Source: Myxococcota bacterium (GTDB taxonomy: Bacteria; Myxococcota_A; UBA9160; PR03). From it: a stretch of DNA of 5,633 bases. Below the pieces are notes generated by a model that was not told where the DNA came from, did no database searches, and was given only the letters and a program-made list of their open reading frames with translations. The translations under genes were made by a program, and so were the position numbers. The stretch's first letter is position 1; the number at the start of each line of letters is the position of its first letter. This document shows, one piece after another, positions 1 through 5,353 of the stretch. The stretch is taken from assembly GCA_030066475.1 (NCBI GenBank), contig JASJBO010000432.1, positions 1 to 5,633 of the forward strand, in the 5' to 3' direction.

Positions 1-5
1 CGGGC

Positions 6-407
6 ATGCCCGAGTCGCTAGCAGACCTGGTGGGAGCGGCGCTGGCCGAGATCGAGGAGGTCGCGCCGGAAGCGGTGCGCGACCTGCTGGAGCGGCCCGA
101 GCGGGACGGCTGGCACCTGGTGGACGTGCGCGAGGCCGACGAGTTCGCGGCCGGGCACCTGCCCGGCGCGCGCCTCTATCCGCGCGGCTTCCTGGAGGTG
201 CGCGCCGACCTGGAGCACCCCAAGCGCGACCCCTGGCTGGCCGACCGCTCGCGCAAGCTCGTGCTCTACTGCGGCGGCGGCCACCGCAGCGCGCTGGCCG
301 CCCAGGCGCTGCACCGGATGGGCTTCGAGACCGTGCGCTCGCTGGCCGAGGGCTGGGCGGGCTGGACGAAACGCGGCTTCCCGACCGAGAAGCCTGGAGG
401 ATCGTGA
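6..407 (+). CDS. Single-domain rhodanese-like sulfurtransferase
   Basis: The 133-residue product is a stand-alone rhodanese domain, a fold that carries sulfane sulfur on an active-site cysteine. The N-terminal CH2A-like stretch LVDVREADEFAAGHLPGA (residues 38-55) is typical of the family. The active-site loop is CGGGHRS (89-95), so Cys89 is the likely persulfide-carrying residue, followed by the usual helix SALAAQALHRMGF. The C-terminal signature LAEGWAGWTKRGFP (113-126) matches the 'GG...W...G.P' ending of single-domain rhodaneses. There is no signal peptide, so it should be cytoplasmic. The ATG at position 6 is the first visible start, but the frame is open to the window edge, so an upstream start or an upstream operon gene cannot be excluded. 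Its stop overlaps the next gene's start, so the two are probably co-transcribed. The domain assignment is secure; the sulfur donor and acceptor are unknown. Confidence 0.9.
   Translation: MPESLADLVGAALAEIEEVAPEAVRDLLERPERDGWHLVDVREADEFAAGHLPGARLYPRGFLEVRADLEHPKRDPWLADRSRKLVLYCGGGHRSALAAQALHRMGFETVRSLAEGWAGWTKRGFPTEKPGGS
396..400 (+). promoter_or_regulatory. Shine-Dalgarno GGAGG deciding the start of the secreted-protein gene
   Basis: GGAGG lies inside the last codons of the rhodanese gene. It sits 6 nt before the ATG at 407 but only 3 nt before the GTG at 404, so the ATG is the better start. The rhodanese stop TGA (405-407) overlaps this ATG as TGATG, a classic reinitiation arrangement. Confidence 0.7.
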
Positions 408-799
408 TGCGGAAGTCGTGGGCTCGCAGGGCCATGGGACTGGTGCTGGCCGCGGGCCTGGCACTCGCGGGCGGCGCGGGGGCCGACTCGCACGGGCACG
501 GCGCCGGGGCGGCCGAGGAGACGGCGAAGGAGGCGGCCGGCAAGGTCCGCTTCGGCCTCACCGAGCCCCAGCGCCGCGAGGCCTTCCGCGAGCTCATGGA
601 GGCGGATAAGCGCGCCCAGCGCGAGGCGGCCGAGCAGTTCAAGGACAAGCCGCAGTCGAAAGGCCAGGTCGCGCTGGCCGGCGAGCTGGTCGACCGCTAC
701 GAGCGCGAGATCGCCGAGAAGTACGGCATCACCGAGAAGCAGCTGGTCGAGATCGGCATCGAGGGCTTCAAGGGGAGCTGGCCGACGCGAGCGCCCTGA
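407..799 (+). CDS. Small secreted or periplasmic protein of unknown function
   Basis: I do not recognise this 130-residue protein. From the ATG at 407 it begins MRKSWARRAMGLVLAAGLALAG: a positive n-region, a hydrophobic core (about 10-23) and a plausible signal peptidase site after AGA (residues 24-26). It is therefore probably exported. The RR pair lacks the rest of a convincing Tat motif. The mature N-terminus has two histidines (DSHGHG, 27-32) and a low-complexity Ala/Gly/Glu stretch. The rest is highly charged and predicted helical: an amphipathic helix around 53-80 and another around 86-107, then YGITEKQLVEIGIEGFKGSWP. No catalytic motif is evident. A GTG three bases upstream (404) would give one extra residue. 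It is coupled to the rhodanese, so a role linked to sulfur chemistry in the envelope is possible but unproven. Confidence 0.75.
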   Translation: MRKSWARRAMGLVLAAGLALAGGAGADSHGHGAGAAEETAKEAAGKVRFGLTEPQRREAFRELMEADKRAQREAAEQFKDKPQSKGQVALAGELVDRYEREIAEKYGITEKQLVEIGIEGFKGSWPTRAP

Positions 800-807
800 G
801 GCTCAGG
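795..807. repeat. Short palindrome spanning two convergent stop codons
   Basis: CCTGAG-G-CTCAGG covers both the plus-strand TGA (797-799) and the minus-strand TGA (read from 803-805). As a hairpin it would be 5 bp with a 3-nt loop, with no T-run on either side. It could be a weak bidirectional termination signal. It could equally be an accident of two facing TGA codons plus flanking GC. Confidence 0.25.
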
Positions 808-2032
808 CGGGCTCGAGCCGCACCGGAAGGCGCGCCGGCACCCGGAACAGCGAGCGGCCCCACTCGATCGCGTCGCTCTCCAGCGCGAGCGCGCGCGTGC
901 GCCCCACCAGCGTGCCGATCGCGACCTGCGTCTCCATGCGCGCCAGGTGCGCCCCCAGGCACAGGTGGGTGCCGCCGCCGAAGCCCAGGTGCTCGCGCGC
1001 GTTGGGGCGCTCGATGTCGAAGCGGTCGGGATCGGGAAACACGGCGGGGTCGCGGTTGGCGCCCCACAGGAGCGCCCACACCTCGGTGTCCTGCGGGATC
1101 GTGCGGCCGCCGAACGCGGCGTCCTCGTGCAGGATGCGGATCGTGAGGCCGATCGGACCCTCGTAGCGCAGGCACTCCTCCACCGCGTTGGCCGCCAGCC
1201 CGGGCTGCGCGCGCAGGCGGTCGGCCTGCTCGGGGTGGCGGCACAGGTTCTTCACGCCCAGACCGATCAGCCCGATCGTGGTCTCGAAGCCGGCGATCAG
1301 CAGGCCGATCGACTGCACGATCAGCTCGTCGGGCGAGAGCCGGTCGCCCTCCTCCTCGGCACGGATCAGCACCGAGAGCAGGTCGTCGGTGAGGCTCTTG
1401 CGGCGCTCGGCGATCAGCGCCTGGAAGTAGCCGGCGAGCGACAGCGCCGCGTTCTGCGCGCGTTCCAGCACGTCCGGCGGCGCCATGCGGCCCGCCAGCG
1501 CGTGCGTGGCGTCGGCGGTCCACTCGGTGAAGCGCGGGCGGTCCGCGGCGGGCACACCCAGCATCTCGCAGATCAGGGTGGAAGGCACCGGCAGCGCCAG
1601 CTCGGCGATCACGTCCATCTCGCCGCGCTCGAGCGCCGGGGCGAGCAGCGCGTCGGTGATCTGCTGCGCGCGCGGCCGCCAGCTCTCGGCCGCGCGCGGC
1701 GTGAACGCCTTCGAGACCAGCTTGCGCAGCCGCGTGTGGTTGGGCGGGTCCTGCTGCAGCATGAACTGCCCGCCTTCCTCGCTCACCGCGCGCCCGCGCG
1801 GCGGGCTGCCGTCGGACTGGCGCACGCCCGCCTTCACCTCGCGCAGCAGGCGCTGGCAGTCGGCGTAGCGCGAGAGCCGCCACAGGCCGAGCGGCGTCTC
1901 GTTGACGGGCGCCACCTCGCGCAGGTGGTGGATCGCCGGGAAGGGATCGTCGCGCTGACCGACTTCGCTGGTGACGTCCATGCCGTGCCAGCCCGGCTCC
2001 CCGGCGGCGGGGGTCTCGACGCTCGTGGTCAT
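803..2032 (-). CDS. Cytochrome P450 (soluble bacterial type)
   Basis: This 409-residue haem-thiolate monooxygenase has the usual length of a soluble bacterial P450. It should insert one oxygen atom from O2 into an organic substrate using electrons from a ferredoxin system. All diagnostic elements are present in order. The C-helix has DPPNHTRLR (95-103). The I-helix oxygen-activation motif is AGFETT (247-252), with Glu250/Thr251 as the acid-alcohol pair. The K-helix ExxR is ECLR (286-289). The meander region is NRDPAVFPDPDRF (326-338). The haem loop is FGGGTHLCLG (351-360), with Cys358 as axial ligand, followed by AHLAR. There is no membrane anchor. The ATG at 2030-2032 has AGGAG 9 nt upstream. 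It lies 25 nt downstream of an alpha/beta hydrolase on the same strand and is probably co-transcribed with it. No redox partner is nearby. The substrate and CYP family cannot be assigned by eye. Confidence 0.96.
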   Translation of the reverse strand: MTTSVETPAAGEPGWHGMDVTSEVGQRDDPFPAIHHLREVAPVNETPLGLWRLSRYADCQRLLREVKAGVRQSDGSPPRGRAVSEEGGQFMLQQDPPNHTRLRKLVSKAFTPRAAESWRPRAQQITDALLAPALERGEMDVIAELALPVPSTLICEMLGVPAADRPRFTEWTADATHALAGRMAPPDVLERAQNAALSLAGYFQALIAERRKSLTDDLLSVLIRAEEEGDRLSPDELIVQSIGLLIAGFETTIGLIGLGVKNLCRHPEQADRLRAQPGLAANAVEECLRYEGPIGLTIRILHEDAAFGGRTIPQDTEVWALLWGANRDPAVFPDPDRFDIERPNAREHLGFGGGTHLCLGAHLARMETQVAIGTLVGRTRALALESDAIEWGRSLFRVPARLPVRLEPA

Positions 2033-2041
2033 CGGGAGACT

Positions 2042-2046
2042 CTCCT
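2042..2046 (-). promoter_or_regulatory. Shine-Dalgarno AGGAG for the P450 gene
   Basis: On the minus strand AGGAG (plus-strand CTCCT) precedes the P450 ATG by 9 nt, within the 25-nt gap after the hydrolase stop. It supports the chosen start and shows that the internal gene of the operon uses a conventional ribosome binding site, unlike the leading genes in this window. Confidence 0.6.
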
Positions 2047-2057
2047 GGGGGCGCGCG

Positions 2058-3050
2058 TCAGGTCGACAGTCGCTGGCGCAGGAAGGCCGTGATCTCGCCC
2101 ACGGCGGCGGCGCCTTCCGGCAGCATCATCGCCATGAGCTGGAAGTCGTGGAACATCTCGCCGTGCACCTCGAAGGTCACGTCCACGCCGGCGTCGAGCG
2201 CGCGGGTGGCGAAGAGCTGGATCTGGTCGAGCAGGATCTCGGCACCACCCGCCTGCACCAGCAGCGGCGGCAGCCCGTCGAGCTTGGCATCCGCGACGGC
2301 GACGCGCGGATCGCGCGCCGGGCTCGGCCCCATCAGCAGCTCGAGCCAGGAGTCCAGCAGCTCGCGGTCGCCGAAGTCGCAGTCGGCGTTGTGCTCCAGG
2401 CTGCCGCCCGCCGCCCAGGGGTCGGTCCACGGGCACAGCAGCACGCCGGCCGCGGGCAGCGGATCGCCCGCGTCGCGCAGCGAGACGAGGGTGGCCACCG
2501 CGAGGGCGCCGCCCGCCGAGTCGCCCGCCACGGCCAGCCGCGCGGGATCGGTGCCCTGCTCGAGCACCCAGCGCGCGGCGGCGAGGCAGTCGTCCTGCGG
2601 CGCGGGGAACGGATGCTCGGGCGCGAGGCGGTAGTCGACGCCGAGCACGCGCGCCTCGGCGCCCAGCGCCAGGCGCGCCAGCAGGTCGCGGAAGCCGTCG
2701 ACCTCGCCGATCACGTAGCCGCCCCCGTGGAGGTAGACGACGGTGCGCGACGGCTCGGGACCGGTGAGCGGCGTGCACCACTGCGCGGGGACCCCGCCGG
2801 CGTCCTCCGGCTCGAAGCGCACCTGCTTCAGCAACGGAGAGCGGAGCGGCAGCGCGCCCTGCGCCGCGCGCAGCCAGGGCACGTCGCGCTGCTTCGAAGC
2901 CATCATCAGCGCGCGCAGCGCCCCGATGCCGAGCTCGGCGCGCAGCGACCAGCCCGGCCGGCGCGGCCCCTGCGTCAGACGCCGCGCCACCACCGCGCCG
3001 GCGCTCCCGGCCATCAGGCCGGCCAGACGCGCGACCTCGAGGGGCTGCAT
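2058..3050 (-). CDS. Alpha/beta hydrolase, hormone-sensitive-lipase (HSL, family IV) esterase type
   Basis: The 330-residue product has the HSL-family hallmarks. HGGGY (108-112) forms the oxyanion hole. DYRLAPEHPFPA (139-150) is the family's conserved strand-turn. GDSAGG (176-181) is the nucleophile elbow with Ser178. QAGGAEILLD (266-275) is the acid-loop region, where Glu271 aligns with the first Asp of the common DPLRD form and Asp275 with the second. FHDF (300-303) supplies the catalytic His301. Such enzymes hydrolyse carboxylic esters, usually short to medium acyl chains, in the cytoplasm. The N-terminal residues 4-24 are moderately hydrophobic and probably form the cap helix rather than a cleaved signal. 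The gene leads a probable operon with the downstream P450. Its ATG is preceded by a -10-like TAGCAT only 6 nt away and has no Shine-Dalgarno. The substrate is unknown. Confidence 0.93.
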   Translation of the reverse strand: MQPLEVARLAGLMAGSAGAVVARRLTQGPRRPGWSLRAELGIGALRALMMASKQRDVPWLRAAQGALPLRSPLLKQVRFEPEDAGGVPAQWCTPLTGPEPSRTVVYLHGGGYVIGEVDGFRDLLARLALGAEARVLGVDYRLAPEHPFPAPQDDCLAAARWVLEQGTDPARLAVAGDSAGGALAVATLVSLRDAGDPLPAAGVLLCPWTDPWAAGGSLEHNADCDFGDRELLDSWLELLMGPSPARDPRVAVADAKLDGLPPLLVQAGGAEILLDQIQLFATRALDAGVDVTFEVHGEMFHDFQLMAMMLPEGAAAVGEITAFLRQRLST

Positions 3051-3060
3051 GCCGGCATGC
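3047..3060. promoter_or_regulatory. 14-bp perfect palindrome over the hydrolase start, possible operator
   Basis: GCATGCCGGCATGC is a perfect palindrome. It covers the minus-strand start codon of the HSL hydrolase (3048-3050) and most of its candidate -10 hexamer (3057-3062). A bound dimeric regulator would block initiation. In DNA this GC-rich, about one 14-bp palindrome per window is expected by chance (rough estimate), so only the position argues for function. Confidence 0.3.
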
Positions 3061-3062
3061 TA
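3057..3062 (-). promoter_or_regulatory. Candidate -10 element TAGCAT for the hydrolase-P450 operon
   Basis: Read on the minus strand, TAGCAT fits TANNNT and ends 6 nt before the hydrolase ATG. Transcription would begin at or within a base or two of the start codon, giving a leaderless message. No TTGACA-like -35 is visible at the normal distance, and there is no Shine-Dalgarno. Confidence 0.4.
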
Positions 3063-3083
3063 CGCCAGCCCGGCGCGGCCCGT

Positions 3084-3089
3084 TACCCT
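3084..3089 (+). promoter_or_regulatory. Candidate -10 element TACCCT for the LLM oxidoreductase gene
   Basis: TACCCT lies 8 nt before the ATG at 3098, with no Shine-Dalgarno between. This suggests a leaderless or near-leaderless transcript. It also argues against the in-frame TTG at 3089, which overlaps the hexamer. The back-to-back minus-strand hexamer at 3057-3062 is only 21 bp away. Confidence 0.45.
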
Positions 3090-3097
3090 TGCCGCCC

Positions 3098-4105
3098 ATG
3101 CCCGATCGACACGTTCCCCTCGGACTCGCCCTCAATCTGTGGGACCGCATGACCACCTGGCCCGAGACGGTCGAGATCGTCCGCTGCGCCGACGAGCTGG
3201 GCTACGAGGTGGTCGTGCTGCCCGAGTCGTTCGGCCGCGACGGCTTCACGCTCTGCGACCGGCTGCTCGCCGCGACCGAGCGCATCCAGGTGTGCCTGGG
3301 CATCGCCAACACCTTCTCGCGCTCGCCGGCCGTACTGGCGCAGACCGCCGCGACGCTCGACGAGCTCTCGGGCGGACGCTTCGTGCTCGGCCTGGGCGCC
3401 AGCACGCCCAACCTGGTGGAGGGCTGGCACGGCCTCCGCTACGAGCGCCCGCTGCGGCGCATGCGCGAGACCATCGAGATCTGCCGCCGCATCTGGGCGC
3501 GCGACCGCTCGCCCTACCAGGGCGAGATCTTCCGCGTCGAGGGCGTGAAGCTCGCCTTCACCCCGCTGCGCGAGCGCGTGCCCATCTGGATCGGCGCCCT
3601 GCTGCCACGCAGCCTCGAGCTGTGCGGCGAGCTGGCCGACGGCTGGCTGCCCACGCTGCTGCCGGTCGAGTGCATCGAGGCGGGCCGCCACTCGATCGCG
3701 CGCGGCGCGGCGCGCGCGGGCCGCGACCCGGCCGAGGTCACCCTGGCGCCGACCTTCCAGCTCCTGGTGAGCGACGACCCGCAGGCGGCGCTCGGCATGA
3801 TGAAGTTCGGCGTCGCGATCTACTACGGGCCGGAGGGCAGCCCCTACGCGCGCGCCGCGGCCGAGCAGGGCTATGCCGGCGACGTGAAGGCCGTGGCCGA
3901 GGCCTACGCCAGCGGCGGTAGTCCCGCCGCAGCGGCTGCCGCGTCGGATCGCCTGACGGCGGCGATGAGCATCACCGGCCCGCTCGACGCGTGCCGCGAG
4001 CGCGTGACGGGGCTGCTCGCGTCGGGCCTCGACCGCGTCGTAGTCGGCATGCCGGCGGGCACGCGCGCGGCGTGCGAGCCGATCCTGGAGGGCGTGATTC
4101 CCTAG
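3098..4105 (+). CDS. LLM-class flavin/F420-dependent oxidoreductase (luciferase-like)
   Basis: The 335-residue product belongs to the bacterial-luciferase-like TIM-barrel family, which uses FMN or coenzyme F420. It includes methylene-tetrahydromethanopterin reductase-like and type II Baeyer-Villiger-type enzymes. Visible landmarks are an N-terminal strand LGLALNLWD (8-16), the block NTFSRSPAVLAQTAATLDEL (71-90) and the cofactor-loop motif GGRFVLGLGAS (92-102). RMRETIEICRRIW (121-133), VPIWIGALLP (161-170) and GELADGWLP (177-185) follow, and a C-terminal helical segment ends DRVVVGMP. There is no signal peptide, so it is cytoplasmic. F420 is the likelier cofactor from the overall Mer-like pattern, but FMN cannot be excluded. 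A TTG at 3089 would add three residues but lies inside the putative -10, so the ATG is preferred. The gene diverges from the hydrolase-P450 operon, suggesting shared control or a shared substrate. Confidence 0.9.
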   Translation: MPDRHVPLGLALNLWDRMTTWPETVEIVRCADELGYEVVVLPESFGRDGFTLCDRLLAATERIQVCLGIANTFSRSPAVLAQTAATLDELSGGRFVLGLGASTPNLVEGWHGLRYERPLRRMRETIEICRRIWARDRSPYQGEIFRVEGVKLAFTPLRERVPIWIGALLPRSLELCGELADGWLPTLLPVECIEAGRHSIARGAARAGRDPAEVTLAPTFQLLVSDDPQAALGMMKFGVAIYYGPEGSPYARAAAEQGYAGDVKAVAEAYASGGSPAAAAAASDRLTAAMSITGPLDACRERVTGLLASGLDRVVVGMPAGTRAACEPILEGVIP

Positions 4106-4189
4106 GTGATGGACTTCGTTCGGCTTCGCCTCACTGCGCGCGCCCTGCGGGCGCTTGCAGGGGGCTTCTGCCGCGCAGGCTCCTAGCAC
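4106..4189. other. Convergent intergenic stretch, 84 bp, no gene
   Basis: This lies between the facing stops of the LLM oxidoreductase and the second hydrolase. It is rich in short internal repeats: near-copies GGCTTCGCC (4122-4130) and GGCTTCTGCC (4163-4172), the hairpins described separately, and a tandem CCTAGCA/CCTAGCG (4182-4195) that runs over the minus-strand stop. I see no coding potential. Confidence 0.5.
4140..4162. terminator. Overlapping GC-rich hairpins, candidate bidirectional terminator
   Basis: GCGCCC-TGC-GGGCGC (4140-4154) forms a perfect 6-bp stem with a 3-nt loop. Alternatively, CCCTGC (4143-4148) pairs with GCAGGG (4157-4162), extendable by two G-T wobbles around a GCGC loop. 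The two structures are mutually exclusive. No T-run follows on either strand, so a classical rho-independent terminator is not shown, but the position between convergent stops fits termination. A near-identical hairpin occurs at 5550-5566. Confidence 0.4.
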
Positions 4190-5071
4190 CTAGCGCCGCG
4201 CGGCGCCCTCGCGCACGGCGCGAACGACGAGCTCCGGATGCTCCATCGGGACCAGGTGCCCGCTGTCCACGTCGACGAAGTGGGCGTCGGCCATGGCCGC
4301 GGCGACGCGTTCGTGGAGCGGGCGCGGGAAGTCACCGCGTGCGGCCCAGAGCCACCAGGTCGGAACGGTGGCGCGCCGTGCCAGATCGAACACGTCGATG
4401 CCGCGGCTCTGCGAGAAGACGGCGGCCTCCACTGCGCCCGGGCACTTGAGCTCGACCTGGCCGTCGGCGCGCTCGCGCAGGCCGTCCTCGACGTAGAGGT
4501 CGAGCGCCGCGGGCAGCCAGTCGCGGAACAGCGGACGGCTCGCGAAGTGCTCGCGCGCGGCGGCGCGAGTCGGCCAGACCGCGCGGCGCTTGCGCGCGCC
4601 CTCGACCAGGCGGCGGTGGCGCTCGGCGCGGCCCGGGTCGGCGCTCGCCAGCTCGGGGGGCGGCGGCGTCACCGGGTCCACCAGCACGAGGCGACCGAAG
4701 CGCTCGGGCTCGCGCGCCGCAGCGCCCAGCATCGAGGTCCCGCCGAACGAGTGGCCGATCCCCACCTCCACGCGAGCGCCCGTCTCGTCCGAGAGCTGCG
4801 TCGCCACCGCGAGCACGTCCTCGGCGAAGTGGTCCCACGAGTACGCGTCGGGGCCCTCGGGCTTCGACGAGTCGCCATGACCGCGCGCGTCCATGCCGAT
4901 CACGCGGTACGCGTCGCGCAGTTTCTCTGCCACGAGGCCGAGCGTGCCGGCGCAGAAGCCGTTCGCGTGGTGCATCAGCACGAGCGGACCGTCGCCGCCC
5001 CAGTCGGTGAGCGCGATCTCCACACCGCGCTCCGGAAGCGAGAGTCTGCGCTTCTTCGACTCGAGAGCCAT
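4190..5071 (-). CDS. Alpha/beta-fold hydrolase (single-domain with cap)
   Basis: The 293-residue product is an alpha/beta hydrolase of the general esterase, lactonase and dehalogenase-like type, distinct from the HSL enzyme upstream. In order it shows an oxyanion-side loop LMHHANGFC (32-40), DARGHGDSSKP (61-71), the nucleophile elbow GIGHSFGG (104-111, Ser108), a helical cap region about 135-225, an acid loop WAARGDFP (242-249, Asp247) and GHLVPMEHPE (271-280) with catalytic His272. There is no signal peptide. The frame is open upstream to 5500, but the similarity to hydrolases begins just after the ATG at 5069-5071, and the extension would run antisense through hicB. A -10-like TAGCCT ends 10 nt before this ATG. 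It is transcribed divergently from hicBA and convergently with the LLM gene. The substrate is unknown. Confidence 0.92.
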   Translation of the reverse strand: MALESKKRRLSLPERGVEIALTDWGGDGPLVLMHHANGFCAGTLGLVAEKLRDAYRVIGMDARGHGDSSKPEGPDAYSWDHFAEDVLAVATQLSDETGARVEVGIGHSFGGTSMLGAAAREPERFGRLVLVDPVTPPPPELASADPGRAERHRRLVEGARKRRAVWPTRAAAREHFASRPLFRDWLPAALDLYVEDGLRERADGQVELKCPGAVEAAVFSQSRGIDVFDLARRATVPTWWLWAARGDFPRPLHERVAAAMADAHFVDVDSGHLVPMEHPELVVRAVREGAARR

Positions 5072-5081
5072 GTCGTGGCCC

Positions 5082-5087
5082 AGGCTA
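5082..5087 (-). promoter_or_regulatory. Candidate -10 element TAGCCT for the second hydrolase
   Basis: On the minus strand GTTAGCCTGGG places TAGCCT 10 nt before the ATG at 5071, with no Shine-Dalgarno. A transcript starting 6-7 nt downstream would have a leader of only a few bases. The core matches the TANCCT seen before the LLM gene and before the gene at the right edge. Confidence 0.42.
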
Positions 5088-5101
5088 ACGGATCGATGGG
5101 G

Positions 5102-5107
5102 TAGACT
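5102..5107 (+). promoter_or_regulatory. Candidate -10 element TAGACT for hicBA
   Basis: TAGACT ends 21 nt before the chosen hicB ATG, so the transcript would start around 5113-5115 with a leader of about 15 nt. That leader contains GGGAGA (5117-5122) as a Shine-Dalgarno, spaced 6 nt from the ATG. No -35 hexamer is recognisable. Confidence 0.4.
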
Positions 5108-5121
5108 CCCGTGATCGGGAG
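5106..5121. promoter_or_regulatory. Inverted repeat CTCCCG-N4-CGGGAG at the hicBA promoter, possible operator
   Basis: Two perfect 6-bp arms (5106-5111 and 5116-5121) flank TGAT. The left arm overlaps the end of the candidate -10 and the right arm overlaps the Shine-Dalgarno. The left arm would be at or upstream of the transcription start, so an operator in DNA fits better than an RNA hairpin. Toxin-antitoxin operons are usually self-repressed through such sites. This HicB, however, seems too short to include the usual DNA-binding domain, so the binder is uncertain. Confidence 0.35.
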
Positions 5122-5128
5122 ACAGCGC

Positions 5129-5353
5129 ATGGAGATGGCGTTCACGGCCGTGTTCAAGAAGGTCCCCGAAGGCTACGTCGCCTTCGTCGAGGAGCTTCCG
5201 GGTGCGAACACGCAGGGCGCGAGCCTGGAAGAAGCCCGTCAGAACCTCCGCGAGGCGGTCGAGCTCGTGTTGGAGGCCAACCGGGCCCTCGCACGAGAGG
5301 ACGCTGGGGAAGGTGAGGTGATCCGCGAGCCCCTGAAGATCGCGGCCGGGTGA
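5129..5353 (+). CDS. hicB: HicB-family antitoxin (short form)
   Basis: The 74-residue product matches the HicB/UPF0150 partial RNase-H-like fold. It has an N-terminal strand MEMAFTAVFKK, then PEGYVAFVEELPG (13-25), TQGASLEEARQNLREAVELV (28-47) and a charged tail ending IREPLKIAAG. HicB proteins neutralise HicA by direct binding. At this length it lacks room for the C-terminal ribbon-helix-helix or helix-turn-helix domain that longer HicB proteins use for autoregulation. The ATG at 5129 is chosen because GGGAGA ends 6 nt upstream and conserved family sequence starts there. An in-frame GTG at 5111 lies within 3 nt of the candidate -10 and is unlikely. The stop overlaps the hicA start (GTGA). 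The order is antitoxin first, the reverse of the classical hicAB order. Confidence 0.88.
   Translation: MEMAFTAVFKKVPEGYVAFVEELPGANTQGASLEEARQNLREAVELVLEANRALAREDAGEGEVIREPLKIAAG

Noticed and set aside
768..3152. Long open frames antisense to or out of frame with the P450 and HSL hydrolase (for example 947-2092 and 1971-3152 on the plus strand, and 2029-3156 on the minus strand in another frame)
   Set aside because: Their translations are Arg/Ala/Gly-rich low-complexity sequence without family motifs. They arise because stop codons are rare in high-GC DNA; the real genes on the opposite strand or in the other frame carry complete catalytic motifs.
3920..3945. GCC/GCA-rich run encoding a short poly-alanine stretch in the LLM protein, considered as a microsatellite
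   Set aside because: It is only six alanines with mixed codons inside a conserved-length helical region; this is normal for high-GC genes.
3083..4189. 368-residue minus-strand frame opposite the LLM gene
   Set aside because: It is antisense to a gene with clear LLM motifs. Its composition (Arg, Ala, His, Gln-rich) is that of a shadow frame.
2031..5123. Exact 10-mer ATCGGGAGAC at both the P450 start (2031-2040) and the hicB leader (5114-5123), considered as a shared operator
   Set aside because: Several chance 10-mer repeats are expected in a window of this size and composition, and at the P450 site it lies within an operon where no promoter is needed.
5111..5128. GTG at 5111 as the hicB start
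   Set aside because: It lies 3 nt after the candidate -10, probably upstream of the transcription start, and has no Shine-Dalgarno. The ATG at 5129 has GGGAGA 6 nt upstream and matches the usual HicB N-terminus.
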